A DNA stretch of 64,000 nt from Crocosphaera chwakensis CCY0110 (GTDB taxonomy: Bacteria; Cyanobacteriota; Cyanobacteriia; Cyanobacteriales; Microcystaceae). The stretch spans positions 1 through 64,000 of the forward strand of contig NZ_AAXW01000011.1 of assembly GCF_000169335.1 (NCBI RefSeq), in the 5' to 3' direction. The notes beneath the pieces were generated by a model that made no database searches, was not told the origin of the DNA, and worked only from the letters and a program-made list of their open reading frames with translations. Positions 55,569 through 63,073 of this stretch are shown in pieces (within the stretch, counting starts at the first letter, position 1; the number at the start of each line of letters is the position of its first letter). Both the position numbers and the translations under genes were made by a program.

Positions 55569-58500
55569 TTAAGTTAAAATATTGTAAATTTTTTCTATAA
55601 TCATTTTTTCAACATCTTCATCAGAATAGGACTCAATTTTTCTTGCTATTTTCTCTAACTCTAAACTCCTGCCTTCTGCCTCCTGTCTCCTGCCTTTTTC
55701 TTTCTTCCATCGATGATTTAAACGCTCTAATAAGTAACCAGATAACGCTTCAATATTAGGATAATTAAAAGCTAAACTGGTGGACATGGCAAAGCCGAAA
55801 GTTCTTTCTAAACGGTTTCTAAATTCAACAGCCATTAATGAGTCCATTCCCATCTGAAAAAAGCCTACTCTTTTTCCTGGTGCTTGGGATTTATCTAAGC
55901 CTAAAATAATTGCTACCTGTTCTTGAATATAATCAATAATTAAAGATAATTGTTCATTTTTAAAACTATTTTTTAATTGGCTCATCAATTGAGATGAATC
56001 AATTTGTTTTCTATTGTTTAATAAGCTAACTTCTGAAGAATAATTATATTCTGTTTGTGATAAAGGAGTAGGTAAAGATGAGTTTGATGATTGAGAAACT
56101 CCCTCAAACCAATAACGCGATCGCTGCCAAGGATAGGTAGGAATAGAAACCCGATGACGCTGATAATCCTGATCGAAGTGATACCAGTTAATCTCATATC
56201 CCTGAATCGATAACTTAGCTAAACTTTCTAACATTTGCTGCCAATTACTGTTACTGGGACGTAAACTAGGTAAATAACAAATTGATTGATTTTTATTTTC
56301 AACAATTCCCCGACTCATTCCTAATAAAATAGGTTTAGCTCCTATTTCTAAAAATGTGTTATAATCCCCTTCTAATAATGTCTCAACACTGTCCTTGAAG
56401 TTAACAGGTGAAATAATATGATTGACCCAATAATCTGCTTTAGCAATCTCTTCTGTAATAGGTTTTCCTGTAACATTAGAAATAATACTAATTTGAGGTA
56501 ACTGATAACTAATTTCTTGGGCTAGTTCCTTAAATTCTGCTAAAATTGGCTGCATTAGAGGCGAATGGAAAGCGTGAGAAACCGTTAATTGCTTTGTTTT
56601 AATGTTTTGCTCATCTAAATTTTTAATAATGCTATTAATTGCTTCTTTTTCACCTGAAATTACTAAACTATTGGAACCATTAATGGCTGCGATCGCTACT
56701 TTATCTTGATAAGAATTAATCATAGGTTCAATCTTTTCTAGCGTCGCCAAAACGGCCACCATTGAACCATTTTGAGGCAAACTTTGCATCAATCTACCCC
56801 TAGCAGCAATCAACTTTAACCCATCTTTTAAACTAAACACACCAGCAATACAAGCTGCTACATATTCCCCCACACTATGACCCATGACAACAGTAGGATC
56901 AACACCCCAAAATTGCCATAATTTAGCTAAAGCATATTCAATTGAAAATAAAGCCGGTTGTGTATAAATGGTTTGATCTAAAAGACTATTTCCTATTTCC
57001 TTATATAAAATATTAACTAAATCCTTATCTAAGTAAGCCTTTAGAATCTCATTGCATTCATCAATAATATTTCGGAAAAAAGAACACGATTCGTATAATT
57101 CTCGCCCCATATTGACATATTGAGAACCCTGTCCCGTAAACAAAAAGACAATTTTAGGATCGTTTTCTTCTGTCACTTGTCCCCCGAAACATCCTGTCAC
57201 CATTTCCCCTCTTATTAACCCCTGTAACTGTTGGGTTAACCCTTCCGTTGACTCAGACACGATCGCTAAACGATACTGAAAAGGCGCACCGCCAAGCGGA
57301 TCTCTTCGAGATCGCCCGGTATTGGCACTAAAACAAATATTCCCCAAAGACAGATCCTGATGAGACTGTAAATAAGTGCAATAATCTTGAACTAAATGGC
57401 CTAACCCTTTCTCAGTCTTTGTAGATAAAGTCAAAAGATGTAAGAGACGTTCAAAATAATTCTCACCGCTCCCTTTCCCCTGCTCTCTGCTTTCTAAAAC
57501 AGAAACTTCCTCTACGATCACATGACCATTTGTTCCCCCAAAACTAAAGGAACTCACCCCTGCAATGCGCGATCCTTCCACTGACCAAGGTTCACAGGTT
57601 GTAGGAATAGAAAAAGTGCTATTTTTCAGAGAAATATAAGGATTTAATTCCTTAAAATGCAAAACTGGCGGAATTTCTCTCTTTTGCAAACATAAAATCG
57701 TTTTAATTAATCCGGCCATTCCGGCAGCCGACTCTAAATGTCCAATATTGGTTTTTACCGAACCTAACCAGCAGGTTTGATCGGGGTTTCGTCCTTCCAT
57801 CAACACTTTTTTGAGGGATCTCACTTCGATAGGGTCCCCCAATGCGGTACCAGTTCCGTGAGTCTCAACATAACTGATCTCAGAGGGTTTCACCCCTGCA
57901 TTAGCCAATGCTTGACGAATCACTTGTTGTTGCGCCAACCCGTTAGGAGCCGTTAACCCTTGACTTAACCCGTCTTGGTTAATGGCAGTTCCTCGGATAA
58001 TACCGTGAATGCGATCGCCATCTTGCATCGCATCTTCTAGACGTTTTAACACGACAATCCCACACCCTTCGCTCCGTACATAACCATTAGCACTGCTATC
58101 AAAGGTTTTACACCGTCCATCCGGGGCCATCATTCTTGTCTTAGAAAAGGCCACGGTTTGCTCTGGGGTAATAATTAAATTAACGGCCCCTGCAATGGCG
58201 AGATCCGACTCTTGTTGTTTTAAACTTTGACAAGCTAAATGGACTGCTACCAATGAAGAGGAACAAGCGGTATCAACGGTGAAACTGGGCCCTTGTAAGT
58301 TCAGTAAATAAGATAACCGGTTAGAGGCGATCGCCCCAGAAGTGCCAGTGCTATAATAAGCGTCGCAATGATCGATATGTTGGTACAGTAAACGCTGATA
58401 GTCTTGGTTGGTTAACCCCAGAAATACCCCAGTTTGAGTACCGCTTAGGGTTTCAGGAATAATACCCCCGTCTTCTAATGCTTCCCATGCCACTTCTAAC

Positions 58501-58796
58501 ATTAGTCTCTGCTGTGGATCAATATGTTGGCATTCACGGGGAGAAATACCGAAAAAATGGGCATCAAATTGGTCGATATTGGACAAAAATCCTCCCCAGC
58601 GTGTGTTCATCCTCCCTGGAATCTCAGGGTTTTGATGATAATATTTTTCAATATTCCATCGTTGCAATGGCACTTCGCTGATAACATCTTGACCTGTTTT
58701 TAGCAGTTGCCAAAATTCTTCCGAATTTTTAGCCCCTGGAAAACGACAACCTACACCAATAATAGCAATTTCTTGTCTTTGTTGATCCCTGACCAT
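55569..58796 (-). CDS. Type I PKS module: KS, AT, ACP
   Basis: 1075 residues from ATG 58796, chosen because GAGGTG lies 4 bases upstream; the longer frame would need a TTG at 58808. KS Cys178 (DTACSSS), with histidines in ETHGTGT and NIGHLESAAG, so this is an extending KS and not a decarboxylating KSQ loader. AT Ser641 (GHSVG) with SHAFHS, the malonyl form. ACP Ser986 (GMDSL). There is no reductive domain, so the keto group stays. The protein ends with a Lys/Glu tail (SYSDEDVEKMIIEKIYNI) that may dock to the next PKS. No loading domain is present; the starter probably arrives on the free ACP encoded just upstream. Confidence 0.9.
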   Translation of the reverse strand: MVRDQQRQEIAIIGVGCRFPGAKNSEEFWQLLKTGQDVISEVPLQRWNIEKYYHQNPEIPGRMNTRWGGFLSNIDQFDAHFFGISPRECQHIDPQQRLMLEVAWEALEDGGIIPETLSGTQTGVFLGLTNQDYQRLLYQHIDHCDAYYSTGTSGAIASNRLSYLLNLQGPSFTVDTACSSSLVAVHLACQSLKQQESDLAIAGAVNLIITPEQTVAFSKTRMMAPDGRCKTFDSSANGYVRSEGCGIVVLKRLEDAMQDGDRIHGIIRGTAINQDGLSQGLTAPNGLAQQQVIRQALANAGVKPSEISYVETHGTGTALGDPIEVRSLKKVLMEGRNPDQTCWLGSVKTNIGHLESAAGMAGLIKTILCLQKREIPPVLHFKELNPYISLKNSTFSIPTTCEPWSVEGSRIAGVSSFSFGGTNGHVIVEEVSVLESREQGKGSGENYFERLLHLLTLSTKTEKGLGHLVQDYCTYLQSHQDLSLGNICFSANTGRSRRDPLGGAPFQYRLAIVSESTEGLTQQLQGLIRGEMVTGCFGGQVTEENDPKIVFLFTGQGSQYVNMGRELYESCSFFRNIIDECNEILKAYLDKDLVNILYKEIGNSLLDQTIYTQPALFSIEYALAKLWQFWGVDPTVVMGHSVGEYVAACIAGVFSLKDGLKLIAARGRLMQSLPQNGSMVAVLATLEKIEPMINSYQDKVAIAAINGSNSLVISGEKEAINSIIKNLDEQNIKTKQLTVSHAFHSPLMQPILAEFKELAQEISYQLPQISIISNVTGKPITEEIAKADYWVNHIISPVNFKDSVETLLEGDYNTFLEIGAKPILLGMSRGIVENKNQSICYLPSLRPSNSNWQQMLESLAKLSIQGYEINWYHFDQDYQRHRVSIPTYPWQRSRYWFEGVSQSSNSSLPTPLSQTEYNYSSEVSLLNNRKQIDSSQLMSQLKNSFKNEQLSLIIDYIQEQVAIILGLDKSQAPGKRVGFFQMGMDSLMAVEFRNRLERTFGFAMSTSLAFNYPNIEALSGYLLERLNHRWKKEKGRRQEAEGRSLELEKIARKIESYSDEDVEKMIIEKIYNILT
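55666..55693 (-). repeat. Heptamer array in the C-terminal tail of the first PKS
   Basis: CTCCTGC CTTCTGC CTCCTGT CTCCTGC, encoding GRRQEAEGRS after the ACP. Confidence 0.75.
57468..57495 (-). repeat. Heptamer array in the KS-AT linker of the first PKS
   Basis: GCTCCCT TTCCCCT GCTCTCT GCTTTCT, encoding SREQGKGSGE. Confidence 0.65.
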
Positions 58797-58836
58797 ATCA
58801 CACCTCAATTGTGTTTAAACTAGCGATTGAGTTAAC

Positions 58837-59124
58837 TTAAATAAGGTTAAACTTAGTTTCTTCTTCTAAGTATTTTGATAATTCTTCTATGGTGGGATAA
58901 TCATAAGCAATTGTTGGATCAATTTCTATTGTTAACTGTTTTTCTAATGCTTCTATCATAGATAACTGTGCCATAGAATCTAGACCATAAAGAGATAAAG
59001 GCTTTTTAATACTAATTATTTGAGGATCTTTCTTGACTTTTTTTGAAACGTAATCAATTAACCAGTCTTGAATATGTTTAGCCTGTTTTTTACTATCTGA
59101 AGTTGACATTTTTAAAATAAACAT
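58837..59124 (-). CDS. Free-standing acyl carrier protein
   Basis: 95 residues; the phosphopantetheine site is Ser50 in YGLDSMAQL, followed by IEALEKQLTIEIDPTIAYDYPTIEELSKYLEE, the usual helix pattern of a PKS-type ACP. A second ATG (59109, MSTSDSKK) may be the true start. It is the first gene of the long row, 40 bases before the first PKS, which has no loading domain. I infer that it holds the starter acyl group. Which enzyme loads it (a fatty-acyl-AMP ligase, for example) is not in the window. Confidence 0.88.
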   Translation of the reverse strand: MFILKMSTSDSKKQAKHIQDWLIDYVSKKVKKDPQIISIKKPLSLYGLDSMAQLSMIEALEKQLTIEIDPTIAYDYPTIEELSKYLEEETKFNLI

Positions 59125-59197
59125 TAGTGAGCATCACTTAATATCAATCAAGATATAAGCCATCAGATTACTGATTAATTCAGCATTAAAAGTGAAA

Positions 59198-59216
59198 GTT
59201 AATGATAATAACTATC
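59198..59216. promoter_or_regulatory. Fur-box-like operator before the biosynthetic row
   Basis: GTTAATGATAATAACTATC agrees with the consensus GATAATGATAATCATTATC at 16 of 19 positions. Its near edge is 74 bases upstream of the ACP ATG, a position suited to blocking the promoter when iron is plentiful. Confidence 0.6.
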
Positions 59217-59674
59217 CAGTTTTTCACCAATAATTCTGAGTATTCTTAATTGTTGTCTCTTGGATTCAGCACTTATGCTGAAGCTTTTTACTGATAAACA
59301 GTCATGATTAAGCTCCTTACGGATTTAAAAAGGTTTTTAAGAATTTATTGAGTTTTTAAGCCATTTTACGGCTATTTACTCCGTTATGTTATTTATGGCT
59401 TTATTTATCAACTTAATGAAAACTATTTTCAATAGTTTGAAAAATATCCTAAACCAATTGTTGAGAATAGTCAAGAGATAAATGCAAATAATATTCAATT
59501 CCTTTTTAGTGACTTAATATTTAAGATAGTAAAACCCAGGCTAGAAAAGACTTATAGCAGTTTTACAAAAAATACCTTATTTTTAAAATCAACATCTAAC
59601 TGCTAACGCTAAAATAATTTGTTACAGTATTACCTAAATCTTTTGCAAGAGTGATCAACAAAAAATTGCAAAAT

Positions 59675-59711
59675 ACCCTGACTACCCATGATCAGGGTCA
59701 AAGTCCCCTGA
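59675..59711 (+). promoter_or_regulatory. Two mutually exclusive hairpins, attenuator-like
   Basis: ACCCTGA (59675-59681) can pair with TCAGGGT (59692-59698). The same TCAGGG (59692-59697) can instead pair with CCCTGA (59706-59711), and a T6 run follows five bases later. The layout resembles an antiterminator/terminator pair 150 bases before the thioesterase gene, though the stems are only 6-7 bp. Confidence 0.3.
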
Positions 59712-59804
59712 CTCTGATTTTTTATTAGATATAATTTTTATTAAGCTAACATTCCTATTTTCCTTCTGCTCTTAGTTGTTGGCGATCGCATCAGGAGGAT
59801 ATAA

Positions 59805-59843
59805 TTGCTTAGGCTATCTTTTGACAAACCATTGACTTTTTGA
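59805..59843 (+). CDS. Possible 12-codon leader peptide frame
   Basis: TTG start 6 bases after a full AGGAGG (59793-59798); the peptide is MLRLSFDKPLTF. The thioesterase ATG at 59858 itself has no ribosome site, and its frame has a stop 3 bases upstream of the ATG, so the AGGAGG cannot serve a longer thioesterase. Ribosomes may reach the thioesterase by reinitiation after this short frame. It is a suggestion only. Confidence 0.25.
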   Translation: MLRLSFDKPLTF

Positions 59844-59857
59844 TCGATTAATAAGTA

Positions 59858-60622
59858 ATGAAACCCTATAATAATCCTTGGCTTTATTTTCCTAAACCAA
59901 ATAAAAATGCAGCAATACGACTGTTTTGTTTTCCCTATGCTGGAGGAGGAACAAGAATCTTTCGACATTGGCCTCATCATTTATCAGATAGGATTGAAAT
60001 TTGTGCCATTCGACTACCCGGAAGAGAAGGAAGATTATCGGAAAAACCCTTGACTCAACTTCCTGATTTAGTAGAAAGTATAACACCCAATTTACTTCCT
60101 TATCTCGATCAACCCTTTGCTTTTTTTGGTCATAGTCTAGGGGCATTAGTCTGTTTTGAGGTAGCCCATCAGTTACGGAAAAACTACGGTATACAGCCAT
60201 TTTCTCTTTTGGCTTCTGGTCATCCTGCGCCCCAATTACCGGATCTTGATCCTCCTATTCATCAATTACCAGAGCCTGATTTTATCAGAGAAATTAACAA
60301 GCTAAATGGAACACCAAAAGAAGTGTTACAAGATGAAGAATTAATGCAGCTTTTGATTCCCATTTTAAGGGCAGATTTTAGGGTGTTAGAAACCTATAAT
60401 TATACACCCAAACCTCCTCTAAATTGTCCCATTACCGTTTTTGGAGGATTAAATGATCCAGAAGCAAACCAAACTGAATTAGCAGCCTGGTGTCAAGAAA
60501 CCAATCAATCATTTGAACAATATATGTTTTGTGGAGATCACTTTTTTATTCATTCGGCTGAATCCGAAATTTTCCCCATTATTGAGCGATCGCTTACCCT
60601 GTGTTTGGACAAGAAAAGATAA
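59858..60622 (+). CDS. Type II (editing) thioesterase
   Basis: 254 residues, alpha/beta hydrolase of the GrsT/external TEII family: LFCFPYAGGGTRIFRHWP at the N-terminus, nucleophile Ser93 in GHSLGA, LASGHPAPQL, Asp200 (GGLND) and His228 (GDHFF). Such enzymes remove wrong or stalled acyl groups from carrier proteins of PKS/NRPS lines. Divergent from the biosynthetic row with a shared control region. There is no thioesterase domain inside the synthetases, so this is the only hydrolase of the set; its usual job is repair, not product release. Confidence 0.92.
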   Translation: MKPYNNPWLYFPKPNKNAAIRLFCFPYAGGGTRIFRHWPHHLSDRIEICAIRLPGREGRLSEKPLTQLPDLVESITPNLLPYLDQPFAFFGHSLGALVCFEVAHQLRKNYGIQPFSLLASGHPAPQLPDLDPPIHQLPEPDFIREINKLNGTPKEVLQDEELMQLLIPILRADFRVLETYNYTPKPPLNCPITVFGGLNDPEANQTELAAWCQETNQSFEQYMFCGDHFFIHSAESEIFPIIERSLTLCLDKKR

Positions 60623-61064
60623 GCTAATACTGCTCAGTTAACAAAACGCAGAAGCGATTTTTATGCTTATGTCTTCAATTATTGATAATAATAGTCAATA
60701 CTATTGACAGGAATTAGTAATAAGCCTATGATGAAATCAATAAGTGTTCTCCTCTCAAGGATGGATCAGCAGGTGGAATCGTTCAGCAACATAAGAGACG
60801 GTTCCCCTATTTTTTTATTATTTAATCCACAATTATTGATAAGTATTGGCAAAAGAGAGAAAAAAAAACCCGAAAGGCATAAATTCAATTAATTAAGAAA
60901 TTCCTAGTCAATCGTTCCTGAGAAACGTTAACATAAGTTAACAAGTGTTTCTTTTAAAGAAACCATACCTGCATCGCCAGGCGTTATCATCTGGTTAGAT
61001 CATTAACCTTGATATATTGAAGTTAACCCTATCTTCACCTTTAGTTTAAGAAGAGGCCGACAGC
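60623..61064. other. Intergenic region before ftsH with palindromes
   Basis: 442 bases, no supported gene. Contains GTCAATA-C-TATTGAC (60694-60708), two GTTAAC boxes (60927-60932, 60937-60942) and GTTTCTTT-T-AAAGAAAC (60947-60963). The last three lie 100-140 bases before ftsH and could be operator sites. Confidence 0.5.
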
Positions 61065-62918
61065 GTGAATAAAAATAACAAAAAATGGCGCAATGCTGGA
61101 CTATACGCACTCTTACTGATTGTTGTATTAGCCTTAGCATCAGCCTTTCTAGATAACAACAACACTCAAAGTCGGGACAATTTAACCTATAGCGAGTTTA
61201 TTGAGCGTGTAGAGAGTAACAAAGTTGATCGAGTTACCCTAAGCTCCGATCGCACTCAAGCCAAAGTGCCTAACCCCCAAGGTGGCGCACCGTTACTGGT
61301 TAATCTACCCAATGACCCCGATTTAATTAACATCTTGTCTGAAAACGGTGTTGATATTGCAGTTCAACCCCAAAATGACGAAGGAATCTGGTTTAGAGTT
61401 CTCAGCAGTTTAGCCCTTCCCATTCTCTTATTAGTTGGGTTATTCTTCTTGTTGCGACGGGCGCAAAGTGGACCCGGTTCCCAAGCTATGAACTTTGGTA
61501 AATCTAAGGCAAGGGTACAAATGGAACCCCAAACCCAAGTTACCTTTGGAGATGTAGCTGGTATTGAACAAGCAAAACTCGAATTAACCGAAGTTGTAGA
61601 TTTTCTCAAAAATGCCGATCGCTTCACCGCCATTGGCGCGAAAATTCCTAAAGGGGTGCTATTAGTTGGGCCTCCTGGAACGGGTAAAACCCTGTTAGCT
61701 CGTGCTGTTGCCGGAGAAGCAGGCGTTCCCTTCTTCAGCATTTCCGGTTCTGAGTTCGTTGAAATGTTCGTCGGTGTGGGTGCATCCCGTGTCCGCGACC
61801 TATTTGAACAAGCCAAAACAAACGCCCCTTGTATCGTCTTTATCGATGAGATCGACGCAGTTGGTCGTCAACGGGGTGCCGGTTTAGGCGGTGGTAACGA
61901 TGAACGGGAACAAACCCTTAACCAACTTTTAACCGAGATGGATGGGTTTGAAGGCAATACCGGCATCATTATCATTGCTGCAACCAACCGTCCCGATGTT
62001 TTAGACGCAGCCTTACTCCGTCCTGGTCGTTTTGACCGTCAAGTGGTGGTTGACCGTCCTGACTACGCAGGTCGTCAAGAAATTCTCAAAGTTCATGCTC
62101 GTGGTAAAACCCTCTCGAAAGACGTGGATCTCGATAAAATTGCCCGTCGTACCCCTGGGTTTACCGGTGCTGACCTCTCTAACCTGTTGAATGAGGCCGC
62201 TATTTTAGCTGCTCGTCGTAATTTAACCGAGATTTCTATGGACGAAGTTAACGACGCTATTGATCGCGTTTTAGCCGGTCCTGAGAAGAAAAATCGGGTG
62301 ATGAGTGAGAAACGTAAAACCTTAGTGGCTTACCACGAAGCTGGCCACGCCTTAGTGGGTGCCTTGATGCCTGACTACGACCCTGTACAGAAAATCAGCA
62401 TTATTCCCCGTGGTCGCGCCGGTGGGTTAACCTGGTTTACTCCTAGCGAAGATCGCATGGAGTCTGGGTTATATTCTCGCTCTTACCTACAAAATCAAAT
62501 GGCTGTCGCTTTAGGGGGTCGTGTGGCTGAAGAAATCATCTTCGGTGAAGAAGAAGTCACCACCGGTGCCTCTAATGACTTACAACAAGTGGCCAGAGTT
62601 GCCCGTCAAATGGTAACACGGTTCGGAATGAGCGATCGCCTAGGACCGGTGGCTTTAGGACGGCAAAACGGAAACGTTTTCTTAGGTCGGGATATTGCTT
62701 CTGATCGGGACTTTTCCAATGAAACTGCTTCTACTATTGATAATGAGGTTCGTCAACTGGTGGATACCGCTTATAGTCGCGCTAAAGATGTTTTAGAAAG
62801 TAACCGTCACATCTTAGATCGCTTAGCGGATATGTTAGTTGAAAAAGAAACCGTTGACTCTGATGAACTGCAAGAAATCTTAAGCAGTAATGAGGTTAAA
62901 ATGGCTACTTTAGTCTAG
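61065..62918 (+). CDS. ftsH: ATP-dependent zinc metalloprotease FtsH
   Basis: 617 residues from GTG 61065, with AAGAGG upstream. Two membrane segments (about 11-29 and 112-131) flank the lumenal/periplasmic part. The AAA+ domain has Walker A GPPGTGKT (202-209), Walker B CIVFIDEIDA and the second region of homology (AATNRPDVLDAALLRPGRFDRQ). The protease zinc site is HEAGH (424-428), with a further Asp near ASNDLQQ. In cyanobacteria FtsH complexes degrade damaged photosystem II D1 and other membrane proteins. Which of the usual four paralogues this is cannot be decided here. Followed by a strong terminator. Confidence 0.97.
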   Translation: MNKNNKKWRNAGLYALLLIVVLALASAFLDNNNTQSRDNLTYSEFIERVESNKVDRVTLSSDRTQAKVPNPQGGAPLLVNLPNDPDLINILSENGVDIAVQPQNDEGIWFRVLSSLALPILLLVGLFFLLRRAQSGPGSQAMNFGKSKARVQMEPQTQVTFGDVAGIEQAKLELTEVVDFLKNADRFTAIGAKIPKGVLLVGPPGTGKTLLARAVAGEAGVPFFSISGSEFVEMFVGVGASRVRDLFEQAKTNAPCIVFIDEIDAVGRQRGAGLGGGNDEREQTLNQLLTEMDGFEGNTGIIIIAATNRPDVLDAALLRPGRFDRQVVVDRPDYAGRQEILKVHARGKTLSKDVDLDKIARRTPGFTGADLSNLLNEAAILAARRNLTEISMDEVNDAIDRVLAGPEKKNRVMSEKRKTLVAYHEAGHALVGALMPDYDPVQKISIIPRGRAGGLTWFTPSEDRMESGLYSRSYLQNQMAVALGGRVAEEIIFGEEEVTTGASNDLQQVARVARQMVTRFGMSDRLGPVALGRQNGNVFLGRDIASDRDFSNETASTIDNEVRQLVDTAYSRAKDVLESNRHILDRLADMLVEKETVDSDELQEILSSNEVKMATLV

Positions 62919-62943
62919 GCTTTTAACCTTATCTAACTTTTTT

Positions 62944-62973
62944 AAGCAGCACCTAAAATAGTGCTGCTTTTTT
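62944..62973 (+). terminator. Rho-independent terminator of ftsH
   Basis: AAGCAGCAC, loop CTAAAATA, GTGCTGCTT, then TTTT: a perfect 9-bp stem with a T-run, 25 bases after the ftsH stop. Confidence 0.92.
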
Positions 62974-63073
62974 CGTACTAGAGTTTAGACTGAAGGATAT
63001 TGACACTCCCACAACTACACGATGCTCTGTTTGCAGTATTCTGTAATATTGAAGTGTTGACAAGCCAAAATTG

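Larger units (their letters stand above)
59125..59857. other. Divergent control region between the assembly-line row and the thioesterase gene
   Basis: 733 AT-rich bases with no supported gene. It holds the Fur-box-like site (59198-59216), a TTCAGC-acttat-GCTGAA hairpin followed by CTTTTT (59265-59290), overlapping hairpins (59675-59711) and a 12-codon frame with a strong ribosome site (59805-59843). Confidence 0.65.

Noticed and set aside
60704..60892. 62-codon plus-strand frame between the thioesterase and ftsH genes
   Set aside because: No ribosome site, no family features, and composition like the surrounding spacer; I treat it as chance.
61364..61816. Minus-strand 150-codon frame inside ftsH
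   Set aside because: Antisense to the well-conserved AAA+ region.
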